64,000 nt of DNA from assembly GCA_001828935.1 (NCBI GenBank), contig MHZX01000092.1, positions 135,822 through 199,821 on the forward strand, given 5' to 3'. Of the stretch, positions 27,101 through 40,700 are shown piece after piece. Every line of letters starts with the position of its first letter. Positions within the stretch are counted from its first letter, which is position 1. Below the pieces are notes generated by a model that did no database searches, was not told where the DNA came from, and saw only the letters and a program-made list of their open reading frames with translations. Both the position numbers and the translations under genes were made by a program. The stretch comes from Rhodocyclales bacterium RIFCSPLOWO2_02_FULL_63_24 (GTDB lineage Bacteria; Pseudomonadota; Gammaproteobacteria; Burkholderiales; Rhodocyclaceae).

Positions 27101-28749
27101 ACGGCAGCATCAAGTACTACGACAGCACGGACCTGACAATTGGCACGGCGGGCGGCCAGGGCGCGCTCGTCGCTCCCTCGACGACGACCGCCGCCAGTGC
27201 GGCGAGCAAGATCGGGGTGACCACGGTCGCCGGCGGCGCCAACGGTGCGGTGACGATACGCGCGGGTACCGGCGGCACGCACAGCCTGGATGTCACGCAA
27301 GCGATCGCTACTACTCCGGGCGGCGCGGCGACGGCAGGTGGCGCGGTGATTCTGGAGGCGGGCGGCGCGATCACGCTGTCGGGCAATGGCACGATTACAA
27401 CGACAGGAAACACCACGGGAGCGGGCGGCGAAGTGCTGATCCACCACAGCAATGCGGCGGCGGGTGCGATTACGCTGGGCAATGCGATCACGGCCACGGG
27501 CGGCAATGGCGGTGTCGGCGGCGTGGTCACGGTGATCAACGACAGCGGCGCAATCGCGGTGAATGCGGCGATCGATGTATCAAGAGCGGGAGCCGGAGCG
27601 AACGATGGCTCGATCCAGCTTCAATCAACAGGTTCGATCACCGGCGCGGGTTCATTGACAGGCGATGCGAATGGCAAGCTGATGGCAAAGACCACAGGAG
27701 CCGCCGGCGTGGCGAACATCAGTCTGACCGGTGGCGGCACGGGCTCTGCATCCAGCGCTAACAAGATGGCGACAGTCGCTTTTTCGACAGCAACGTCGGG
27801 CAATGGATCCGTCCAGTATTTCGACAACACGGGCGTGGCGTTGGGCACTGCCGGCGGCGCAGGCGTTTTGACTACACCGCTAGGGACAGTGGCCGGCACA
27901 GCGGCACCTGCGATTTCCGGCGCGACTACCATCTCATCCGGCAGCTATCTGGAACTCGACGCAGGCGGCGCCATCAGCCAATCGGCGATATTGTCATTGG
28001 GCGGCAATTTATGGGCTAGGACAACTTCAGGAGACATCCTTCTCAATGGCTTCACGAATCATCTCGGCGGAACGGTTTCGCTCATTGCACCCTTGTCTGC
28101 AGCAGGTGGACGCAAAGTCTGGATCAAGGCAGATTCGATCAAGGTGGGAACAGTGCGTCCGTCGGATGCATCGACAACTGCTGTCGGGATTACGGCGGCG
28201 CAAGTGACTATTGAGGCACCCAACGGCGGAGCGACGATTCTGGCGGACGGAACTCAGGGCCTGATCACGGCGGATGCGCCACTGTCGGGAACGACCCCGG
28301 CACTGACCATCCTTGCCGAAGGCATCATCGGCAATCCCTCGACCTCGAACCCGACGACGGAGGGCTTGCGCGTGCATATGAACGGCTTGGTCAAGGTGGT
28401 AACGGACGCGGCGGGCAACAACACGATCATGCTGGTTGGGGATAACACGGTTCAGCCAAAGTATGAATTTTCCGGACAGCTTGGCCACCGGTCGGTCAGG
28501 TACAACGGTGCTGAGGCGACTAACGCGCAATTGACAGGCGCCTTGGATGCTGCCTATCTCGATATTCGCAATCAAACTACCGAAACGCGCGAGTCGGGTT
28601 TTGCCAAAGAGAATGCCAACAAGGTACTTCGCAAGGGAGTCGTGACTTCTGCCGGTCCGGGGCAAACGGCTGTGGATGACAGCAAGGGAATTGCGAATAT
28701 GGGCAGTTGCGACGGCAGTTTCAACAAGGAAGAACTGGCTTGCCAATGA
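24184..28749 (+). CDS. Filamentous-haemagglutinin-type TpsA exoprotein with C-terminal cysteine pair
   Basis: 1521-residue secreted or surface-held adhesin. The signal peptide covers about 1-33 (ISVIAAAVLSLGGATVAVAA). The TPS domain that docks on TpsB follows (about 35-270: PTGGEIVAGQATISSSG, FLTNPSGILFAPGAQVDVGG). Then comes a long Gly/Ala/Thr-rich beta-helix region with imperfect repeats (about 578-1153). Apart from one Cys in the signal peptide, the only cysteines seen are C1509 and C1520, the latter one residue from the end. In Haemophilus HMW1 and Pseudomonas CdrA a similar C-terminal cysteine loop keeps the protein tethered to its TpsB. Start chosen 16 bases after tpsB. Confidence 0.92.
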   Translation: MSRRATLNCTSRISVIAAAVLSLGGATVAVAATPAPTTLPTGGEIVAGQATISSSGARMDVTQSSSSAIVNWDSFSIGSQAHVNFAQPSASSVILNRVLGGDPSAIFGRLTSNGLVFLTNPSGILFAPGAQVDVGGMVASSLGISDSNFLDGRYRFAKAGSAGTVINQGSINVADGGFVALIAPQVGNSGTVSAARGSIGLAAGNSVNLDFDHDGMLSFQVDVAAAAARADNSGMLMADGGRVVMNAQAKDALLSTVLNNDGVIRARSLEARNGEIWLGGGTSGVVSVTGTLDASGAAAGQSGGTVKVLGDKVGLFGQARVDVSGVGAGGTALVGGNWQGKGPEQNASASYVGKDASINADAVGIGDGGKVVIWADGGTRFNGAVSARGGAQGGNGGFVEVSGRDGLAFNGAVTTAAPKGKTGTLLLDPDDIYLIHGAAASGAEDANVTASAITFAYTNVSNGEISDGKLDTLGDNNIVLQAKNLIQIGTFAGASQAVDLTALSSNTLTLQSGDDTVAKLGNVNFVSGSSLTTAGGNVSIYAGVNPVGNVAYANNTGTANLGAITTNGGDLTVYAKGTLTIDQAIATTPSALNTVGGAITLSSSGAITTSATGTLTSTGSASTVGGSDTAGAGGEILLHSTGAGAITLGAALTANGGASVEAGDTGGAGGLITLRNDNGAIVLHNLSSAGGAAGGGTAGAGGTLQLKSVGGSITQSGGTTLAGASLKVLSDDDVTLDNANTLSTIAASLSGAGKFFKYTDADGVTVGSVAAVGGGGGTLQNLAAVTGISTLGGATGVVNVTAGGLLTIDQAIATTPSALNTVGGAVILEAGGAITLSSSGTITTTGNTTGAGGEVLIHHTNAGAGAITLGKAITATGGAGGVGGNVTVINDSGAIAANAAIDVSKAGAGASDGTIQLKATGDITDNATGALTGDNSGKLMAYSTAGKIDLTAGTHAVKTASLTTDTTTASTTDGSIKYYDSTDLTIGTAGGQGALVAPSTTTAASAASKIGVTTVAGGANGAVTIRAGTGGTHSLDVTQAIATTPGGAATAGGAVILEAGGAITLSGNGTITTTGNTTGAGGEVLIHHSNAAAGAITLGNAITATGGNGGVGGVVTVINDSGAIAVNAAIDVSRAGAGANDGSIQLQSTGSITGAGSLTGDANGKLMAKTTGAAGVANISLTGGGTGSASSANKMATVAFSTATSGNGSVQYFDNTGVALGTAGGAGVLTTPLGTVAGTAAPAISGATTISSGSYLELDAGGAISQSAILSLGGNLWARTTSGDILLNGFTNHLGGTVSLIAPLSAAGGRKVWIKADSIKVGTVRPSDASTTAVGITAAQVTIEAPNGGATILADGTQGLITADAPLSGTTPALTILAEGIIGNPSTSNPTTEGLRVHMNGLVKVVTDAAGNNTIMLVGDNTVQPKYEFSGQLGHRSVRYNGAEATNAQLTGALDAAYLDIRNQTTETRESGFAKENANKVLRKGVVTSAGPGQTAVDDSKGIANMGSCDGSFNKEELACQ
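25918..25976 (+). repeat. 59-base direct repeat in tpsA, copy 1
   Basis: Encodes LTIDQAIATTPSALNTVGG. Identical at the DNA level to 26599-26657, which suggests a recent duplication or gene conversion. Confidence 0.85.
26599..26657 (+). repeat. 59-base direct repeat in tpsA, copy 2
   Basis: Identical to 25918-25976. A third, diverged version (LDVTQAIATTPGGAATAGG) starts near 27289. Confidence 0.85.
26656..26956 (+). repeat. ~300-base imperfect repeat in tpsA, unit 1
   Basis: Encodes a ~100-residue beta-helix unit from AVILEAGGAITLSSSGTITT to AGAGASDGTIQLKATGDIT. Paired with unit 2 at 27343-27643. Protein identity is high while many codons differ at third positions. Confidence 0.8.
27343..27643 (+). 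repeat. ~300-base imperfect repeat in tpsA, unit 2
   Basis: Encodes AVILEAGGAITLSGNGTITT through AGAGANDGSIQLQSTGSIT, the second copy of the unit at 26656-26956. The differences are largely synonymous. Confidence 0.8.
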
Positions 28750-28887
28750 CGGTGGTTTGTATTAAGGTTTAATCGAGTCACCCCGCTGGAGATTGTGGTG
28801 TGATCTGTGACATTTGTCATTGACGTCCAGGGGGGCGCAAGGTAGCTTCGCTATCTTGGATAGGTATTTGACTAATGGAGGTGGGCT

Positions 28888-29445
28888 ATGAGCAAACATT
28901 TGCTGATCGCGACAATGGTGGCGTCCATTGTTTATGGTTCGGCTGTCGCCGGTGAGAAGGAGGCGCGGCAAACAGTCTCTGTCAATTCTCCCAATCCGAC
29001 GGTGGAAGAGGTGGAAGGCGCTTTGTTCCCGAAGGAGATTTCCGCCTTAAAGGATGAGTGTGCCCAGATGGAGAAGATCGGACTGAGGTGTCAGAGCGTC
29101 ATTCCAAAATCTTCGTTGGATACAATCCAGATTACGTTTGATCGTGGATCGGCGCTGTTAACGGACGAAGGGAAAGGGTTTCTCCGTTCAGTCGGGGCTG
29201 CCTTGCAGCGGAAAAGCGGAGTATGGAAATCCCTGGCCATCGAAGGGCATACTGATTCAACGGGTAGCGAGGCGGCGAATAAGCGTTTGTCGAAGAGCCG
29301 TGCCGAATCGGTGAAAAGTTTTCTGCAGGCGGAGTTCGGGCTTACCAATATTGAGACGCTGGGGCGCGCCAGTGAGATGCTTCGCGATCCAGAGAATCCG
29401 ACCAGTGGTTTGAACCGGCGAGTCGAGTTCGTTCCCAACTGGTAA
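28888..29445 (+). CDS. OmpA-like peptidoglycan-binding protein
   Basis: 185 residues, with TGGAGG 7 bases before the ATG. A signal peptide (MSKHLLIATMVASIVYGSAV) is followed by a short linker and a C-terminal OmpA/MotB domain from about residue 80: IQITFDRGSALLTDEG, IEGHTDSTGSEAANKRLSKS, GLNRRVEFVPN. The HTDSTGS and RRVEF residues that hold diaminopimelate are present. There is no N-terminal barrel and no lipobox, so it is probably a soluble periplasmic protein that binds the wall. It is 138 bases after tpsA in the same direction. The base composition around it is lower in GC than the flanking housekeeping genes. Confidence 0.88.
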   Translation: MSKHLLIATMVASIVYGSAVAGEKEARQTVSVNSPNPTVEEVEGALFPKEISALKDECAQMEKIGLRCQSVIPKSSLDTIQITFDRGSALLTDEGKGFLRSVGAALQRKSGVWKSLAIEGHTDSTGSEAANKRLSKSRAESVKSFLQAEFGLTNIETLGRASEMLRDPENPTSGLNRRVEFVPNW

Positions 29446-29542
29446 CCGATAGCCAAGGGAGCAGTAGGGGAGCAGTAGGTCTGGAAGTAAGGGGCCGGTG
29501 TTCAGCCTAGTGTTGCGTGGATTATTTTGTGAAGGCGATAAC

Positions 29543-30196
29543 GTGAAATTTCGAATCTACTCTAGTGTGGCCGCACTTGTCTTCGCTGGCTTGTCGGCGG
29601 GGACGGTCTTGGCCCAAGATGCGGCAGCGGATGTCGCTTTGGTCAATGCCTTGCAGGGAGATGTCAGTTATCAAGGCAAGGAAGGCCAGGCGCGCAAGGC
29701 TCAGGCGTATATGAGATTGCGTCATGGCGACAAGGTGACTCTGGCTTCCGGTGCCAATCTTCGTATCAGCTATACCACCGCCAGTCGCCAGGAATTTTGG
29801 ACGGGACCGAGCAGTTTTGTAGCGACTTCCTCAGGGGGGGAATTGCTCAAGGGCAACAAGCCCGAGGTGGTGAAGTTGCCGGCGGCCGTGCCGCAGAAGC
29901 TGGCGCGAATTTCCGAATTGATGAACACTTCTCGCGTGGGTGGTCTGGTTGTTCGTTCGGCCAAGGCACAAACACAGGCAAGCAAGGATGAAGTCGCGGA
30001 AGCTGTCGCGGCTTATGAATCCATGCGAGCTACAGCGGCGGCCAGCGATGTCACTCCCGAGCTTTTCCTGTACTCGGTGTTCCAAGAGCACGGCATGCTT
30101 GACGATTTGAAGAAGGTCGCTCGCGACATGTTGGCCCGCCAACCGGACAATCCGGACATTCAACAACTCGCCAACGCGGCGCTTAACGCGCAGTAG
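29543..30196 (+). CDS. Exported FecR-like domain protein
   Basis: 217 residues from GTG 29543 (GAAGGCG lies 7 bases upstream; a GTG at 29498 is possible but leaves the signal peptide internal). The signal peptide is SSVAALVFAGLSAGTVLAQ. The mature N-terminal half resembles a FecR beta domain (VNALQGDVSYQGKEGQARKA, MRLRHGDKVTLASGANLRIS). The C-terminal half is helical (PELFLYSVFQEHGMLDDLKK). There is no sigma factor or receptor beside it, so it is not a classical iron-citrate anti-sigma factor. FecR-like domains often accompany CHASE2 and OmpA proteins. It is the last gene of the plus-strand block, followed by an intrinsic terminator. Confidence 0.75.
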   Translation: MKFRIYSSVAALVFAGLSAGTVLAQDAAADVALVNALQGDVSYQGKEGQARKAQAYMRLRHGDKVTLASGANLRISYTTASRQEFWTGPSSFVATSSGGELLKGNKPEVVKLPAAVPQKLARISELMNTSRVGGLVVRSAKAQTQASKDEVAEAVAAYESMRATAAASDVTPELFLYSVFQEHGMLDDLKKVARDMLARQPDNPDIQQLANAALNAQ

Positions 30197-30285
30197 TTAA
30201 GGCCGCAATCCGGGGGTTGCGCAATGCGCAGTTCCTGGAAGGAAGCAGCGATGGTTGCGCCGCTGTGTTCCTGCAAGACATAAAC

Positions 30286-30309
30286 AAAGCCGAACTTGCC
30301 CGGCTTTTT
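30286..30309 (+). terminator. Intrinsic terminator closing the accessory block
   Basis: Stem AAAGCCG/CGGCTTT with an 8-base loop and five Ts, 90 bases after the FecR-like gene and 85 bases before ftsK. Confidence 0.75.
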
Positions 30310-30393
30310 GGGGCTTGAGCACCTCTACGGCCGGCCATAATTTGCCAATGTCCGTCATTCCGGTCCGGGTTTAGCCTCGGCCGGCCCGCTGTT

Positions 30394-32703
<2,310 letters not shown>

Positions 32704-32753
32704 AGCCGAATAAAGCGTGCCGGCCAGAGGCGGAAGTCGGGGATAATTGCCTC

Positions 32754-33348
32754 ATGAAGCGACCATTCTGCCTTTTCAGCACCCTGGCCGGTCTTGCCCT
32801 GCCGGCATCGGCCAGCGGCCTCGATCAACTCAAGAGTTTTCTCGACGCGAATCGCAGCGCGCGCGGCGTGTTTACACAAACCGTGATCGCCAAGTCGGGA
32901 CGCAAGCCGCAGCAGTCAGCGGGTATTTTCGCCCTGCAGCGTCCCGGCAAGTTCCGCTGGTCCTACGAGAAGCCCTATAAGCAACTGCTGGTCAGCGACG
33001 GCAGCAAGCTGTGGAGTTACGACCCGGAACTCAATCAGGTCGCGGTGAAGAAGCTCGGTTCGGCCTTCGGCGCCAGTCCGGCGGCATTGCTGGCGGGGCA
33101 GGATCTGGACAAGCATTTCGAACTCAGGGAAGGGGTGGCGTCGGATGGGCTCGAATTCGTCGAAGCCCGACCCAAGGGCGGCGACGCCAGCTTCGAGAGC
33201 ATGAAGATCGGCTTCGCCGCCAACCGGCCGGTGAGCATGGAAATCCACGACAGCTTCGGCCAGGTGACGGTGCTGCGCTTCACCCAGTTCGAGACCAATC
33301 CTGCGTTGCCGGCAGGCCTGTTTCGTTTCACGGCACCCGCCGGGGCCG

Positions 33349-33365
<17 letters not shown>
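32754..33365 (+). CDS. lolA: Outer-membrane lipoprotein carrier protein LolA
   Basis: Periplasmic chaperone that ferries lipoproteins from LolCDE to LolB. 203 residues with a signal peptide (MKRPFCLFSTLAGLALPASA). Family features include LKSFLDANRSARGVFTQTV, PGKFRWSYEKPYKQLLVSDG, KLWSYDPELNQV and the C-terminal strands ending LFRFTAPAGADVV. The end of the gene overlaps the rarA start by 17 bases, so the two are translationally coupled, as is usual for lolA-rarA in this group. Confidence 0.95.
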
Positions 33366-37305
<3,940 letters not shown>

Positions 37306-37348
37306 TGCTTTCCTCCGTGAATGCAGTGATCGACGGACGCTTCGCGGG

Positions 37349-37354
37349 TATAAT
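37349..37354 (+). promoter_or_regulatory. -10 element of tRNA-Ser
   Basis: Consensus TATAAT 10 bases before the mature 5' end of the tRNA, followed by the GC-rich discriminator CCGCGC typical of stringently controlled stable RNA promoters. Confidence 0.7.
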
Positions 37355-37364
37355 CCGCGCCCAC

Positions 37365-37454
<90 letters not shown>

Positions 37455-37751
37455 ACCCCCTTCCAGCCTGGTGACTTTATACAATTTTGAGCACGGTTTG
37501 GGCATGCGGAAGGTGAAGTGGCATGTAAGGGCGGTAACACGGCGTCGAAAGGCGGCAGCATGCATGGTCCAGCGCACCTCCCTGAGCGGGTAGCACTTAC
37601 TGCTTTCGTATCTGGCTCACCGAAACCTGGACCCATTCTAACGTGGCTGGCGCGAAGACACTGTTTCCGCGTCGGGCGCGGCGGAAAAACCGCATGGCAA
37701 GCGTGACCGGCAATTCAGGCAAGCTTGATTCCTGATGGCGGGCGTTTGTCC
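37455..37751. other. Intergenic region after tRNA-Ser
   Basis: About 300 bases without a convincing gene. No integrase, no repeat of the tRNA 3' end and no terminator hairpin with a U-run is visible. It presumably contains the promoter of the sensor kinase. Confidence 0.4.
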
Positions 37752-39752
37752 ATGAGACTGAAACGCGGGTTTCGCCGGCGTGCGGGCTTTCTCCTGATGA
37801 CCGTGATCGTCACGATCAGCGCCATTGTTGCTACCGCCTATACCCTGTGGCGGCTGCGGGCCGAAGCGATCGACCGCCATTTCGACGAGGCAAGCATGTA
37901 TGCCCGCGCCTTCGAGGACCACCTGACCCAGAGTTTCAATGTCATTGATCTTACCCTGGCCAACGTCAATGGCCAGGGCGGGGAAGTCGCGTTTGCTGCC
38001 GCCTTGCGTCATGCGCCTTACCTAAGGTCCCTGGCGCTGCTTGACATGAACGGTAGCATCGTCGCGAGTTCCGATCCCCGGAATGTCGGCGTCCGGATTG
38101 TTCGTCGCGACTTTCTGCCGCCAACACCTGCGCGCAGGGAGGTACTCCGGGCCGGGCTGCCCTGGGGCGGGCGCGATTTCCATGAAGGGCGATCTGCCAC
38201 GCCGGAGCAGCCTGCCGCTCCCGAGGGATTGAGCCTGATCCCGATACTGCGCGACATCGAGTCCGTCCACGACGGCTGGGCCACCCTTCTGGCTTCGGTC
38301 AATACCGACTACTTCCTCAACTATTACGGTCGCAGCCTGTCTCCAGAAGTGGGCGTGGTCGAGTTGCTGCGCTATGACGGGATACTCCTGTTGTCCTCGG
38401 ATGTGACGCGCCAACCGGGCACCCGCAACAATAGCGATATCTTATTCGGGCGCATGGCGAAGGCGGATTTCGGTCGCTTCGAGTATCAGCTTGGAGATGG
38501 CCGCACCGTGCTGACGGCCTATCGTGCATCCCGTGCCTATCCCTTCATTATCGCCGTGCATCTTGACAAGGAATACGGCTTGACCGCCTGGCGTGGGGAA
38601 GCGACACGCACGCTGGCGGTCGTCTCCACCGTCCTGTTGGCGGCCCTGGCCTTGGCAGGCCTGTATTTCGTACGCATCGAACATGCTGCCCGTCAGCACG
38701 ACGCCGACGTGGAACAGCTGCGCTTGCGCGGCGCAGCGCTGGAAGCCACCGCCAATTCGATTATCATCACCGACCGCAAGGGAGCGATCGAATGGGCCAA
38801 TCCCGCATTCTGTGCCCTGAGCGGCTACACGCTGCAGGAAGCGCTCGGGCGCAATCCGCGAGAGCTGGTCAAGTCCGGCAGGCACTCTGGCGAAGGCTAT
38901 CAGGATCTCTGGCGCACCATACTCGCGGGGGAAGTCTGGCGGGGAGAGTTGATCAATCGCCGCAAGGATGGCAGCCACTATCTTGAGGACCAGACAATCA
39001 CTCCGGTGAAGGACGACACCGGCGCGATTCGCCATTTCATCGCCGTCAAACAGGACATCACCGAGCGTAAGCAGGGCGAGAAAAGAATGGAGGAGTTGTC
39101 ACGTCACCTGGTTGTGGTGCAGGAAAGCGCCCGCAGGAGGCTTTCAGGAGAACTGCATGACCGCACCAGTCCGAATCTGGCCGCCATCGGAGTCAATCTC
39201 GACATCATTACGGCGACAATGTTGGAGGGGCAATCGCCGAAGCTTACCGAGCGCATCGCCGATGTACGCGCGTTGATCGAGGATACGACGGCCAGCATCC
39301 GCGAAATCTGTTCCGATTTACGCCCTCCCGTACTCGATTATGCGGGCTTGCCAGCGGCGCTCGAGAGCTACGTCAAACAGTTCCAGCGGAGGACCGGCAT
39401 TGCGGTTCGGCTCGACTGTGCGCACTCCGCGGTGAGGTTGGCACCCTCACTCGAGTCGATGTTGTTTCGCATCGTCCAGGAAGCCTTGACCAATTGCGCG
39501 AAGCATTCCCGCGCCAGATCAATCTTGGTATTGTTGAAGCTGGATAGTCAGCCGGTGGTATTGAGCGTCAGTGACGACGGCATCGGCTTCGATCCTGACT
39601 TGCTGGGGAAAACCACCCATACCGGCGGCTTGGGGATTCTTACCATGAGAGAAATGACCGAATTTTCCGGTGGCAGATTCACCCTCGCGTCGACTCCGGG
39701 GGCGGGATCGTGTATCGAAGTACAAATCGACACGCAGGAAGAGCGGGGATGA
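37752..39752 (+). CDS. Cache/PAS sensor histidine kinase, NarX/DegS type (HisKA_3)
   Basis: Membrane sensor kinase of 666 residues from the ATG at 37752 (a TTG 27 bases upstream is less likely). Membrane segment 1 is at about 13-35, followed by a periplasmic Cache-like domain (about 40-280: LRSLALLDMNGSIVASSDP), segment 2 at about 282-305, a PAS domain with PAC (about 320-450: ITDRKGAIEWANPAFCALSG), a HisKA_3 box with phospho-acceptor H469 in SGELHDRTSPNL, and an HATPase with IVQEALTNCAKHSRA and TGGLGILTMRE. The stop overlaps the response regulator start (ATGA), so the two form a two-component pair. Target genes are unknown. Confidence 0.93.
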   Translation: MRLKRGFRRRAGFLLMTVIVTISAIVATAYTLWRLRAEAIDRHFDEASMYARAFEDHLTQSFNVIDLTLANVNGQGGEVAFAAALRHAPYLRSLALLDMNGSIVASSDPRNVGVRIVRRDFLPPTPARREVLRAGLPWGGRDFHEGRSATPEQPAAPEGLSLIPILRDIESVHDGWATLLASVNTDYFLNYYGRSLSPEVGVVELLRYDGILLLSSDVTRQPGTRNNSDILFGRMAKADFGRFEYQLGDGRTVLTAYRASRAYPFIIAVHLDKEYGLTAWRGEATRTLAVVSTVLLAALALAGLYFVRIEHAARQHDADVEQLRLRGAALEATANSIIITDRKGAIEWANPAFCALSGYTLQEALGRNPRELVKSGRHSGEGYQDLWRTILAGEVWRGELINRRKDGSHYLEDQTITPVKDDTGAIRHFIAVKQDITERKQGEKRMEELSRHLVVVQESARRRLSGELHDRTSPNLAAIGVNLDIITATMLEGQSPKLTERIADVRALIEDTTASIREICSDLRPPVLDYAGLPAALESYVKQFQRRTGIAVRLDCAHSAVRLAPSLESMLFRIVQEALTNCAKHSRARSILVLLKLDSQPVVLSVSDDGIGFDPDLLGKTTHTGGLGILTMREMTEFSGGRFTLASTPGAGSCIEVQIDTQEERG

Positions 39753-40393
39753 GTCTGCGTATTCTGCTTGCCGACGATCATCAGATGTTTCGTGAGGCGC
39801 TGCGCCTCCTGCTGGAGAGAAATCCGGATTTCGAGGTGGTGGCCGAGACCGGCGACGGGCTCGAAGTCTTCCGGCTCGCCCGCGATACCGCACCGAATAT
39901 TGTCTGCATGGACATCGATATGCCCGGTTTGAACGGGATCGAAATCACCCGGCAAGTCACCAGCGCCTTCCCCTCGATCAAGGTGATCGCCTTGTCGACT
40001 TTTTCCGACCGGGGTTACGTAACCGATATGCTGAATGCAGGCGCCGCGGCCTATGTCACCAAGGCGGCGGCCGGCGTCGAGTTGCTGCGCGCGATCGACG
40101 CCGTGCGGCGCAACCGCTCGTATTTGTGTCCCGATGCCACGGACGCGGTCAAGGAAGCAATGCTCGGCCAGGGTGACGAAAAACCGTCTCCCGGAATCAA
40201 GCTTGGCGCCCGCGAGGTTCAGGTCCTGCAACTGGTCGCCGTAGGCCTTACCTCGGCACAGATTGCAGAGCAGATGGACATTGCCTTGTCCACGGTCGAA
40301 GTTCATCGGCGCAACATCATGCGCAAGCTGAATGTGGATAGCGTCGTCGGACTCACTCGCTACGCGATCCGCAACGGTCTCGTTTCCAACTGA
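39749..40393 (+). CDS. NarL/FixJ-family response regulator
   Basis: DNA-binding partner of the upstream kinase. 214 residues: receiver domain (1-120) with acidic pocket DDH at 9-11, phospho-acceptor D55 in CMDIDMPG, the Thr/Ser switch in IALSTFSD and Lys in YVTKAAAG; C-terminal LuxR-type helix-turn-helix (about 148-212) in the form LGAREVQVLQLVAVGLTSAQ and ALSTVEVHRRNIMRKLNVDS. It starts inside the kinase stop codon. No target promoter can be assigned. Confidence 0.95.
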   Translation: MSLRILLADDHQMFREALRLLLERNPDFEVVAETGDGLEVFRLARDTAPNIVCMDIDMPGLNGIEITRQVTSAFPSIKVIALSTFSDRGYVTDMLNAGAAAYVTKAAAGVELLRAIDAVRRNRSYLCPDATDAVKEAMLGQGDEKPSPGIKLGAREVQVLQLVAVGLTSAQIAEQMDIALSTVEVHRRNIMRKLNVDSVVGLTRYAIRNGLVSN

Positions 40394-40700
40394 TAGGCCT
40401 GTCGGCCGCGCGACTACCTGTTTACTGGTAGTGGCAGTACGCGGATACCAGAATATCTAAGCACTGCCGCCATCTCTAAAATCTCCCACTGGGTCGGGAA
40501 CCCGATCATTGGTCGCTCAGGGAATCCATTGGCCTGACTTGGTTTCGGCGAGGCGCGAGCGGGTTCTTCCATGAACGACCAAGTGGTTTTGGGGGCGTGC
40601 GGCATCCGCTCGCCGACAAAGGGATGACGATCGCTCGGCCAGGCGTTCGGCGATGAATGAGCTTTTCGATTTTTGCTAAACAGTTCAAGAGCCACAGGGC
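40394..40700. other. Intergenic region before the Aer-like receptor
   Basis: 307 bases with no convincing gene on either strand. It has a small inverted repeat (ACTACC...GGTAGT, about 40421-40438) that could end the two-component transcript, though it lacks a U-run. No good sigma28-type promoter (TAAA-N15-GCCGATAA) was found ahead of the receptor gene. Confidence 0.4.

Noticed and set aside
25798-27447. 549-codon open frame antisense to tpsA
   Set aside because: It arises from the biased, repetitive codons of the adhesin; the product is low-complexity Arg/Ala/Gly with no domain, while the plus-strand gene has a signal peptide, TPS domain and secretion partner.
25918-27643. CRISPR-like repeats
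   Set aside because: The repeats are long, in frame, coding and part of a beta-helix adhesin; there are no short regular repeats with unique spacers and no cas genes.
29543-30196. Classical FecR anti-sigma factor of an iron-citrate system
   Set aside because: No FecI-type sigma factor or FecA receptor with an STN domain is adjacent, and the protein is predicted to be exported without a membrane anchor.
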